Source of the DNA: Oscillospiraceae bacterium
GTDB lineage: Bacteria > Bacillota > Clostridia > Oscillospirales > Acutalibacteraceae
Assembly: GCA_029007475.1 (NCBI GenBank)
Contig: JAQXHW010000184.1
Location: 1-7,840 of the forward strand
Length of the DNA stretch: 7,840 nt
Reading direction: 5' to 3'
Both the position numbers and the translations under genes were made by a program. Of this stretch, positions 1 through 6,038 are shown piece by piece (position 1 is the first letter of the stretch; every line of letters starts with the position of its first letter). The notes under the pieces are model-generated. The model was given only the letters and a program-made list of their open reading frames with translations. It ran no database searches and had not been told where the DNA came from.

Positions 1-21
1 TTTATATTCATTCATCGACAT
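1..21 (-). CDS. 5' end of an unidentified gene downstream of hdrA (truncated by window edge)
   Basis: Only seven codons are visible, reading MSMNEYK. The start at 21 was chosen because a near-perfect Shine-Dalgarno, GGAGGTGG (29-36), lies 7 nt upstream of it. An in-frame second ATG at 15 would overlap the hdrA stop in an ATGA arrangement but has a poorer 13-nt spacing. The gene overlaps the end of hdrA by 10 nt, which suggests translational coupling and membership of the hdr operon. Genes following hdrA in bacteria and archaea often encode an electron-input partner such as an MvhD-like subunit, Flox subunits or a hydrogenase. An identity of that kind is inference from position only; seven residues cannot identify a family. 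Confidence 0.45.
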
Positions 22-2006
22 ATTGCATCCACCTCCGCGATAATCTGGCTTGTGGTAAAGCCTCTAAGGTCCATAGCACCTGAGGGACAGGCAACGGTAC
101 AAGCACCGCAGCCCTGACATACGGCAGGATTAACTCCTGCAACCCTACGCATCTTAATGCTTCTGTCAGGCATTCTGAATTCCTTAGTTTCATAGGTAAT
201 TGCGCCGTAGGGACATACATTTGCACAGGTTGAACAGCCGTTGCACATAAGCTCGTTTGAGCTTGCAACACAGGGGTTGCCGGTTAATTTATCCTTAGCT
301 AAAAGTCCGATAACCTTAGCTGCGGCGGCAGAGGCCTGTGAAACTGTCTCGGGAATATCCTTGGGACCCTGGCAGGCACCTGAGAGAAATACTCCTGCTG
401 TGGGGCTTTCTACGGGTCTGAGCTTAGGATGAGCTTCCGTGAAGAAGTCGTTGGTATCCATCGAAGCTGTAAGCATGGTTGCAAGGTTTCTTGCAGACTT
501 ATCAGGCTCAATAGCTGCGGCAAGAACTACTAAATCAGCGTCAATGTGAAGCTGTTTATTATTAAGCAGGTCAGACGCGGTAACCTTGAGCTTTTTGCCC
601 TCGGGAGATACCTTTCCTACCATACCCTTAACATACTTAACACCGTACTCCTCTACTGCTCTGCGGTAGAACTCGTCAAAGTTCTTACCGGGAGTACGAA
701 CATCAATGTAAAATACATAAACCTCAGTATCGGGGTACTTGTCTCTTGTGAGCATTGCGTGCTTTGCGGTATACATACAGCAAATCTTGGAGCAATACTC
801 CTTGCCCTTTTCAGCACAATTTTCACATCTTGAGCCTACACACTGAACGAATACGATAGTGTGAGGATGCTCTAAATCAGAGGGTCTCAGGAGCTTTCCT
901 GCGGTAGGACCTGCGGCGTTAGTCAAACGCTCAAACTCCAAAGAGGTAATAACGTCCTTGGACTGATTATAGGCAAACTCATCAAACTTATCCATACTAA
1001 TGGGATTAAATCCTGTTGCGGCAACAATTGCGCCGTACTTTTCCTCGATAATCTCATCCTTCTGGGTGTAGTCGATAGCTCCTGCGGCACAGACCTTAGA
1101 ACAAAGTCCGCACTTGCCCTTCTTGAGCATATTACAGGCATTGGGGTCAATGGTCGCTACCTTGGGAACTGCCTGAGCAAAAGGAATGTAAATAGCCGGA
1201 CGGTTATCCATGCCGAGATTGAACTCGTTGGGGTTTTTCTTCATGGGGCACTTTTCAACGCAGGCTCCGCAGCCAGTGCAGATATCCTCGTTTACATAAC
1301 GTGCCTTTTTCTTAATCTTAACCTCGAAATTACCTACGAATCCGGATACCTCCTGGACTTCGCTGTAAGAGAAAATTCTAATTTTATCGTGCTGAGCCAC
1401 ATCAACCATTTTAGGCGTGAGGATACAAGCCGCACAGTCGAGTGTCGGGAAAGTCTTATCAAGCTGTGCCATTTTACCGCCGATTGTGGGCTTTGTCTCA
1501 ACAATATCTACCGGGAAGCCTGCTTCGGCAATATCAAGAGCGGTCTGAATACCTGCGATACCTCCGCCGATAACGAGCGCTCTCTTGGTAACGGGAGACT
1601 CTCCGGGAGTTAAGGGCGCATTGAGCGCAACCTTTGCAACTGCCGCTTTTGCGAGGATAATTGCTTTTTCGGTACCTGACGCCATATCCTTATGTACCCA
1701 TGAGCACTGCTCACGGATGTTCGCAATCTCAACCATATAGGGATTGAGTCCAGCGGCGGCGGCTGTCTTTCTAAAGGTTGCCTCATGCATTCGGGGTGAG
1801 CACGAACAAACAACGATACCTGTAAGGTTATGCTCCTTAACAGCGTCTATTATCATGTTTTGTCCTGCCTGAGAACACATATATTGATAGTCGGTGGAGA
1901 AAACTACGCCGGGCTCTGTTTTAAGAGCCTCTGCTACTGAATGAACATCAACTGTGCCGGCAATATTGCTTCCGCACCAACATACAAAAACGCCTATTCT
2001 TTGCAT
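12..2006 (-). CDS. hdrA: Heterodisulfide reductase subunit A-like flavoprotein (HdrA)
   Basis: This 664-residue soluble iron-sulfur flavoprotein is the electron-distributing subunit of HdrABC complexes. In the characterised methanogen complex its FAD bifurcates electrons between ferredoxin and the HdrBC disulfide-reducing arm. Visible parts in order are: an N-terminal HdrA domain with CWCG (9-12), Cys44 and CSCSPR (67-72); a Rossmann FAD motif around 143-170 (VIGGGIAG); a DCAAC motif (190-194); an inserted ferredoxin domain with CTGCGACVEKCP (243-254) and a second cluster set (Cys291, 299, 302, 306); a QCVGSR block (388-393) followed by YCSKICC (404-410); and a C-terminal ferredoxin domain with CNGCSTCANVCP (588-599) and CQGCGACTVACP (630-641). 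Length and cysteine sets match full-size methanogen-type HdrA. The start is supported by AAGGAGG 7 nt upstream, overlapping the hdrC stop; the gap to hdrC is 12 nt. An extra Cys pair (394, 397) sits between the QCVGSR and YCSKICC blocks. The family is certain; whether it bifurcates and what it reduces are not shown. Confidence 0.95.
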   Translation of the reverse strand: MQRIGVFVCWCGSNIAGTVDVHSVAEALKTEPGVVFSTDYQYMCSQAGQNMIIDAVKEHNLTGIVVCSCSPRMHEATFRKTAAAAGLNPYMVEIANIREQCSWVHKDMASGTEKAIILAKAAVAKVALNAPLTPGESPVTKRALVIGGGIAGIQTALDIAEAGFPVDIVETKPTIGGKMAQLDKTFPTLDCAACILTPKMVDVAQHDKIRIFSYSEVQEVSGFVGNFEVKIKKKARYVNEDICTGCGACVEKCPMKKNPNEFNLGMDNRPAIYIPFAQAVPKVATIDPNACNMLKKGKCGLCSKVCAAGAIDYTQKDEIIEEKYGAIVAATGFNPISMDKFDEFAYNQSKDVITSLEFERLTNAAGPTAGKLLRPSDLEHPHTIVFVQCVGSRCENCAEKGKEYCSKICCMYTAKHAMLTRDKYPDTEVYVFYIDVRTPGKNFDEFYRRAVEEYGVKYVKGMVGKVSPEGKKLKVTASDLLNNKQLHIDADLVVLAAAIEPDKSARNLATMLTASMDTNDFFTEAHPKLRPVESPTAGVFLSGACQGPKDIPETVSQASAAAAKVIGLLAKDKLTGNPCVASSNELMCNGCSTCANVCPYGAITYETKEFRMPDRSIKMRRVAGVNPAVCQGCGACTVACPSGAMDLRGFTTSQIIAEVDAICR
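29..36 (-). promoter_or_regulatory. Internal ribosome binding site in the 3' end of hdrA
   Basis: GGAGGTGG on the minus strand lies inside the last codons of hdrA (the Ala-Glu-Val-Asp stretch near residue 657-660). It is spaced 7 nt from the ATG at 21, which makes that ATG the preferred start of the next gene. The same bases also code for HdrA, so the match could be partly chance. Confidence 0.5.
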
Positions 2007-2018
2007 AGTATCTCCTCC

Positions 2019-2411
2019 TTACTTTGTATATTTTCTGAATGCGCTGACAAGAAGCTGCTGGGGAGTTTCATCGTCAAGCATAGCGGGTACTTGGTCGGGG
2101 CTTAAACGGTTAGAGCCCTTGGGTCTTGTTGCTAAAAGCCTTACTGCGTCAATGAGCTTTGCAGGCTCGACACCGCGGGGACATCTCTCGGCGCAGGCAA
2201 AGCAGGTAAGGCACTTATAAACGGACTCAGATTTAATGAGTGGCTCAATGTTTCCGCCTTTAATCATAGCAACAAACTGGTGAGGATGATATTCCATCTC
2301 ATCGTACGCAGGACAGGTGCCTGTGCATTTACCGCAAGCCATACACTTTGCAGGATTAACTCCGCTTATGCGGATAATCTCCTCTCTCATGTTTCCGTAA
2401 TTATTAGTCAT
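2019..2411 (-). CDS. hdrC: Heterodisulfide reductase subunit C-like ferredoxin protein (HdrC)
   Basis: This 130-residue soluble protein has two classical [4Fe-4S] motifs, CxxCxxCxxxCP at Cys23/26/29/33 and CLTCFACAERCP at Cys67/70/73/77. It is the size of the soluble HdrC that wires HdrA to HdrB; the membrane-anchored HdrDE type is excluded by the lack of hydrophobic segments and of a fused CCG domain. The start overlaps the end of hdrB by 8 nt, and AAGGAGGT (2417-2424) lies 5 nt upstream of the ATG inside hdrB, so the two are probably translationally coupled. A later Met8 would be too far from that site. After the second motif the protein has a mostly helical-looking tail ending in RKYTK, as in HdrC homologues. 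The role as electron relay is inferred from the family and from the flanking hdrB and hdrA. Confidence 0.93.
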   Translation of the reverse strand: MTNNYGNMREEIIRISGVNPAKCMACGKCTGTCPAYDEMEYHPHQFVAMIKGGNIEPLIKSESVYKCLTCFACAERCPRGVEPAKLIDAVRLLATRPKGSNRLSPDQVPAMLDDETPQQLLVSAFRKYTK

Positions 2412-3189
2412 TTGCTACCTCCTTGATACCTAAAGCCTCGGCAAGAAGCTCTGTGAAGTAAACAACGGGAATTGTAGCACCGTTTTTAATGAGATTATAA
2501 CGGCAGAGAGGACAGGCGGTAACCATAAGCTCTGCTTCATTTGCTAAAGCCGACTCCATTACTCTTTCGCTCTTACTCTTTGCAAGTGTAGGACTTTCCA
2601 TAGATATGTAGCCGCCGCAGCACTCGTTGCGGTAAGAGTAGTAAACAGGAGTTGCGCCTATTGCCTTAATAAAATCCTCCATAATCTGAGGATTTTCAGG
2701 GTCATCAAACGCCATTACCTTATTAGGTCTGAGCAGTAAGCAGCCATAGTAAGCGGCAATCTTTTTGCCCTTTAAGGGATTAACTACCTTCTCCGCAATT
2801 TTATCAAAACCGACTAAATCGCGGAGCATTTCAAGATAGTGGATAACCTCTGCGCCCCCGTCGTAAGGCTCCTCGCCCATATAGCGATTAACCTTATCTG
2901 CGAACTCCTCGTCCTTCATGGCGGCATTAGTCTGCTTAATTACATTATGACAGGCAGAGCAGACTGTAACCAGAGCCCGTCCCTTGCTCTGTGCATCCTT
3001 TAGTGCGCGTACAGAGGAGAGCTTTGTGGCTACTTCATCCTTTGCGGTGGTAAATACTCCGCCGCAGCACTGCCAGTTTTCTATTTCTTCTAAGGTAATA
3101 CCCAAGGCTTCGGCACATTTTCTTGCATACATATCAAGGTCCTTTGCCTTATTTTTCAGGGTACAACCGGGAAAATAACTGAGAATCAT
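2404..3189 (-). CDS. hdrB: Heterodisulfide reductase subunit B-like CCG-domain protein (HdrB)
   Basis: This 261-residue protein has two CCG domains, each supplying a CxnCCGxnCxxC set. The first is Cys9, Cys41-Cys42, Cys77 and Cys80; the second is Cys150, Cys190-Cys191, Cys226 and Cys229. All ten ligands known for the two noncubane [4Fe-4S] clusters of methanogen HdrB are present at nearly the same spacing, so the disulfide-cleaving chemistry could be intact. In methanogens the substrate is the CoM-S-S-CoB heterodisulfide. A clostridial cell lacks those coenzymes, so the substrate here is unknown. GGAGG (3197-3201) lies 7 nt before the ATG. The gene follows fumC after 54 nt with no terminator visible, and overlaps hdrC. 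The lactate-utilisation protein LutA/LldE also has two CCG domains, but the adjoining hdrC and hdrA make HdrB the better call. Confidence 0.93.
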   Translation of the reverse strand: MILSYFPGCTLKNKAKDLDMYARKCAEALGITLEEIENWQCCGGVFTTAKDEVATKLSSVRALKDAQSKGRALVTVCSACHNVIKQTNAAMKDEEFADKVNRYMGEEPYDGGAEVIHYLEMLRDLVGFDKIAEKVVNPLKGKKIAAYYGCLLLRPNKVMAFDDPENPQIMEDFIKAIGATPVYYSYRNECCGGYISMESPTLAKSKSERVMESALANEAELMVTACPLCRYNLIKNGATIPVVYFTELLAEALGIKEVAND

Positions 3190-3243
3190 TTTTTCGCCTC
3201 CGATTTATTAATGAGTATATAAATTGAATTTGAGGCCTATATA

Positions 3244-4620
3244 TTAAACCATTTCTTCGGGATGGAAAACCTCGTCGAATCTCTCTGCTGTGAGGAAGCC
3301 AAGCTCTACGCAAGCATCCTTAAGAGAGATATTATCCTTAAATGCCTTCTTAGCAGTCTTAGCGGCATTTTCATAGCCGATATAAGGGTTAAGAGCAGTA
3401 ACAAGCATAAGGGAATTGTGGAGATTGTGGTGCATTTTTTCACGGTTTGCCTTAATACCTACTGCACAATTCTTATTGAAGGAGAGAATCGCCTCTGACA
3501 TAAGTCTTGCAGACTGCAGGAAGTTGTAGATTGCAACAGGCATAAACACGTTAAGCTCAAAGTTACCCTGAGATGCCGCCATGCCTACTGCTACGTCGTT
3601 ACCCATAACCTGAACAGCTACCATGGTAACTGCCTCGCACTGAGTAGGATTAACCTTACCGGGCATAATTGATGAGCCGGGCCCATTCTCGGGAATAAAA
3701 ATTTCACCTAAGCCATCTCTGGGACCTGAAGCAAGCCAACGAACATCATTGGCAATTTTCATCATGTCGGCGGCAAGAGCCTTAATTGCTCCGTGAGCAA
3801 ACACAAGCTCATCCTTAGAGGTTAAGGCATGGAATTTATTAGAAGCTGTAACGAAGGGCTTTCCGGTGAGATTTGCAACCTCCCTTGCAACTGTGGTGTC
3901 AAAGCCTGCGGGAGTATTAAGACCTGTACCTACTGCGGTACCGCCCAATGCCAGCTCATAGAGAGGCTCAACGGCGCGCTTAATAAGCTCTACGTCACGC
4001 TCAAGGCTGCTTCTCCAACCGCTTATTTCCTGACTGAACTTAATGGGGGTTGCGTCCTGGAGGTGAGTTCTTCCGCTCTTAACGATTCCCTCGTTCTCGG
4101 CTTCAAGCTTCTTAAAAGTTTCGATAAGGACTTCTACTGCGGGAATGAGCTTGTCCTCAAGGCTCAGAACTGCGGCGATGTGCATTGCTGTGGGAAAAGT
4201 ATCGTTAGATGACTGGCTCATATTGGAGTCGTCGTTGGGATGAACAAGTTTCTTTCCTAAAATCTCATTAGCTCTGTTAGCAATAACCTCATTGGAGTTC
4301 ATGTTTGACTGTGTGCCTGAGCCTGTCTGCCAAACTACCAAGGGAAAATGTGCATTGAGCTTTCCTGCGATAACCTCGTCGCAAGCAGCTTTAATAGCCT
4401 CGAGCTTCTCATCGGTCATTTTTTCGGGCTTTAATTTATTGTTAGCTATTGCAGCCGATTTCTTCAAAATACCAAAAGCGTGGATAATCTCCGCAGGCAT
4501 AGTTTCGATACCAACGCCGATTTCAAAATTCTCATGGCTTCTCTGAGTCTGAGCTGCCCAAAGCACGTCGGCAGGTACCTTTACCTCACCCATTGAATCA
4601 TGCTCTATACGATAATCCAT
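3244..4620 (-). CDS. fumC: Class II fumarate hydratase
   Basis: FumC catalyses reversible hydration of fumarate to L-malate in the cytoplasm without an iron-sulfur cluster. The 458-residue product is full length. Visible family motifs are SGTQSNMNSNEV (101-112), SSNDTFPTA (137-145), GRTHLQDATP (183-192, His186 being the expected catalytic histidine) and the fumarate-lyase signature GSSIMPGKVNPTQCE (315-329). PGKVNPTQ in that signature favours fumarase over aspartate ammonia-lyase, which usually has PAKVNP followed by a different tail. A GGGAG ribosome site stands 7 nt before the ATG. It lies 25 nt after ldh and 54 nt before hdrB, so it probably shares their transcript. Anaerobic clostridia often use the two-subunit, oxygen-sensitive class I fumarase; a class II enzyme in an Hdr operon is less expected. 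The direction of flux (malate to fumarate or the reverse) cannot be read from sequence. Confidence 0.95.
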   Translation of the reverse strand: MDYRIEHDSMGEVKVPADVLWAAQTQRSHENFEIGVGIETMPAEIIHAFGILKKSAAIANNKLKPEKMTDEKLEAIKAACDEVIAGKLNAHFPLVVWQTGSGTQSNMNSNEVIANRANEILGKKLVHPNDDSNMSQSSNDTFPTAMHIAAVLSLEDKLIPAVEVLIETFKKLEAENEGIVKSGRTHLQDATPIKFSQEISGWRSSLERDVELIKRAVEPLYELALGGTAVGTGLNTPAGFDTTVAREVANLTGKPFVTASNKFHALTSKDELVFAHGAIKALAADMMKIANDVRWLASGPRDGLGEIFIPENGPGSSIMPGKVNPTQCEAVTMVAVQVMGNDVAVGMAASQGNFELNVFMPVAIYNFLQSARLMSEAILSFNKNCAVGIKANREKMHHNLHNSLMLVTALNPYIGYENAAKTAKKAFKDNISLKDACVELGFLTAERFDEVFHPEEMV

Positions 4621-4645
4621 TTTAGTTCTCCCTTCGAAATATAAA

Positions 4646-5590
4646 TTAAATTGTAATCTGCTTAATAGTATTCTTTAAGGTTTCAGCGCTGTGGTGTAAT
4701 GCTCTGAGCTCATCGCTGTTTAAGGGAAGCATAACCTTGGAGTGTGCGCCTGTGTTGCCGACGATATTGAGAAGGCTTAAGCACACATCGCTGATACCGT
4801 ACTCACCGTGAAGCATGGTGGAAACTGTGAGGGTTGTGTCGATACCGGAGAGGAGACATTTGCAGATGTGGGCAACTGACATGGAAACTGCATAGAAAGT
4901 TGCACCCTTGCGAGAGATAACCTCAGCTCCTGAACGTCTTACGTATTCCTCGATATCCTTCTTGTCGAAATCCTCAATTCTTGCTTCTTTATTGATAAGA
5001 CAATCGCCGTACTGCTCAATAGGAACGTTGGAAATATTTGCAATTGACCAAGGAATGAAAGATGAGTCGCCATGCTCGCCTAAAACATAGGCGTGAACAT
5101 TCTGCTGATTAACTGCGTAATACTCGGAAATTCTTGAACGCAGACGTGCGGTATCGAGGATTGTACCTGAACCGATTACCTGTCTGTCGGGGAGTCCTGA
5201 ATATTTTGAGAAAGTGTAGGTTAAAATGTCAACCGGATTACTTACGATTACGTAAGTAGCATAGGGAGCATATCTCAATATCTCAGGGGTGATAGATTTA
5301 AGCACATCAACGTTAGCCTGTGCCAAATCAAGTCTTGACTGGTCGGCCTTACGAGCCATACCTGAAGTAATTACAACGATATCGCTGTCGATTGCGTCGC
5401 TGTAGCTTCCCGCATAAATTTTGCAGGGATGGCAGAAGGGTGTGCCCTGACGGATATCAAGAGCTTCACCTACCGACCTCCTGTTGTTGATGTCAATCAT
5501 TACGATTTCAGAGGCTATACCTGCTGTTGTTAAAGTGTAAGCGATTGTTGCGCCCACGTTTCCGCTTCCTACGATTGTAATCTTGTACAT
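4646..5590 (-). CDS. ldh: L-lactate dehydrogenase family enzyme (substrate choice lactate versus malate not settled)
   Basis: This 314-residue NAD-dependent 2-hydroxyacid dehydrogenase normally reduces pyruvate to L-lactate with NADH. Visible features are the nucleotide-binding GSGNVG (8-13) with Asp33 closing strand two (NADH preference), SNPVDILTY (117-125), GSGTILDTARLR (140-151) and GEHGDS (171-176) with catalytic His173. In canonical LDH numbering, Asp146, Arg149 and Arg86 correspond to Asp168, Arg171 and Arg109. Arg151 and His166 fall at the fructose-1,6-bisphosphate site of allosteric LDHs. GEHGD rather than GGHGD, and Thr231 at position 246, favour LDH. However, the substrate loop GMARKADQSR (77-86) has Arg80 where LDHs usually have Gln102 and malate dehydrogenases have Arg, and it lacks the usual Pro-Gly. 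GAGGT lies 6 nt before the ATG. It is the first gene after the Rex-controlled promoter and is followed by fumC. Confidence 0.9.
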   Translation of the reverse strand: MYKITIVGSGNVGATIAYTLTTAGIASEIVMIDINNRRSVGEALDIRQGTPFCHPCKIYAGSYSDAIDSDIVVITSGMARKADQSRLDLAQANVDVLKSITPEILRYAPYATYVIVSNPVDILTYTFSKYSGLPDRQVIGSGTILDTARLRSRISEYYAVNQQNVHAYVLGEHGDSSFIPWSIANISNVPIEQYGDCLINKEARIEDFDKKDIEEYVRRSGAEVISRKGATFYAVSMSVAHICKCLLSGIDTTLTVSTMLHGEYGISDVCLSLLNIVGNTGAHSKVMLPLNSDELRALHHSAETLKNTIKQITI

Positions 5591-5675
5591 TTTGTTACCT
5601 CACTTTTTATTGGTCATTCTTTTATGGTTAACGGGGTGAATTTGCGAATTCGAATTTTCATTCCCAAAACTCCCC

Positions 5676-5720
5676 ATTATACATTGTTATTATTTTAACA
5701 AACTTTCTCTAATAATGCAA
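5676..5720 (-). promoter_or_regulatory. Candidate sigma-A promoter of the ldh-fumC-hdrBCA unit
   Basis: Two overlapping core promoters can be drawn on the minus strand. One is TTGCAT (5715-5720), 17 nt, TAAAAT (5692-5697). The other uses a perfect -10 TATAAT (5676-5681) with only a weak -35. Both place the start upstream of ldh with an untranslated leader of roughly 75-95 nt, and both overlap the Rex operator. The whole stretch is very AT-rich, so chance -10 matches are common; the position between the upstream terminator and ldh is the main support. Confidence 0.55.
5684..5701 (-). promoter_or_regulatory. Rex operator upstream of ldh
   Basis: The minus strand reads TTGTTAAAATAATAACAA. The known clostridial Rex consensus is TTGTTAA-N4-TTAACAA, and 13 of its 14 specified positions match; only the first base of the second arm differs. 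Rex represses fermentation and NADH-reoxidising genes when NADH/NAD+ is low and leaves DNA when NADH is high. Here the site ends 2 nt upstream of the TATAAT hexamer and covers the alternative TAAAAT, which is the expected place for a repressor. ldh is a common Rex target in Firmicutes. The rex gene itself is not in the window. Confidence 0.75.
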
Positions 5721-5785
5721 TGGTAAATACTATATTTTTTGAGATTATTATACTTTTGGAGATTTATATAAAAAAATAAAGATTT

Positions 5786-5812
5786 TTGTAAATATATACT
5801 ATATATTTACAA
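5786..5812. repeat. Perfect 27-bp AT-rich inverted repeat
   Basis: The arms TTGTAAATATATA and TATATATTTACAA are exact reverse complements of 13 bp separated by one base (5799). The palindrome begins within the tail of the rpiB-operon terminator and lies about 105 nt upstream of the ldh -10 element. It could be a binding site for a dimeric regulator, a weak second terminator hairpin or a cruciform-prone element. I recognise no known operator consensus. The outer TTGTAAA/TTTACAA resemble Rex half-sites, but they stand 13 nt apart instead of 4. Confidence 0.8.
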
Positions 5813-5840
5813 CAGAAAAACGGTATGGATACCCACACCG
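5811..5840 (-). terminator. Intrinsic terminator after the fhs-tsaE-tsaB-rpiB operon
   Basis: On the minus strand the stem CGGTGTGG (5833-5840) pairs with CCATACCG (5821-5828) over 8 bp with one G-U pair and a GTAT loop, followed by TTTTTCTGTT. On the plus strand no U-tract follows, so it acts only on minus-strand transcription. It sits 198 nt after the rpiB stop and separates that operon from the ldh promoter. Confidence 0.85.
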
Positions 5841-6038
5841 CTTCTATGAATCTTATAAATCACTTCGTACCGAAAGTTCTGTCCCCCTATCCTGCCCAAA
5901 GCCGGTACAATGTATGCTTTTTCGTTTAGACTTTCAGCCTTTGAGAAACAGAAAATTTTTACATCGGGATGAGCTTTTTTGACTGCTGCAAGCATTGGGT
6001 CTAAAAGAAATACACTTCTCTTTTACAAATTAGAAAAA

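Larger units (their letters stand above)
5591..6038. other. Intergenic region between rpiB and ldh: terminator, palindrome, Rex-controlled promoter
   Basis: This 448-nt gap is the only long gene-free stretch. From the rpiB side it holds an AT-rich 9-bp hairpin at 6002-6025 with no U-tract, a doubtful 62-codon reading frame (5807-5995), the terminator, the 27-bp palindrome, the promoter and Rex site, and a leader containing the palindrome CGAATTCG (5645-5652). The part from about 5680 to 5810 is far more AT-rich than the genes around it. No tRNA, known riboswitch or mobile-element signature was seen. Confidence 0.7.

Noticed and set aside
2404..3189. LutA/LldE lactate-utilisation protein as alternative for hdrB
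   Set aside because: The partners LutB (a large ferredoxin-type protein) and LutC are absent, and hdrC and hdrA follow directly.
3190..3243. Separate promoter or terminator between fumC and hdrB
   Set aside because: Only weak AT-rich inverted repeats and no paired -35/-10 or U-tract are seen in these 54 nt, so read-through is the simpler view.
3829..4212. 127-codon plus-strand open frame
   Set aside because: It lies wholly antisense to fumC, has no recognisable domain, and its composition follows from fumC codon use.
3244..4620. Aspartate ammonia-lyase as alternative for fumC
   Set aside because: The signature reads SSIMPGKVNPTQ, typical of fumarase, not the PAKVNP form of aspartases.
5807..5995. 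62-codon minus-strand reading frame after rpiB
   Set aside because: No ribosome binding site, no recognised family, and its last codons are the terminator stem-loop. It is reported only as an observation, not annotated as a gene.
6002..6025. AT-rich 9-bp hairpin after rpiB as a terminator
   Set aside because: No run of U follows on the minus strand and the stem is almost all A-T; the better terminator is at 5811-5840.
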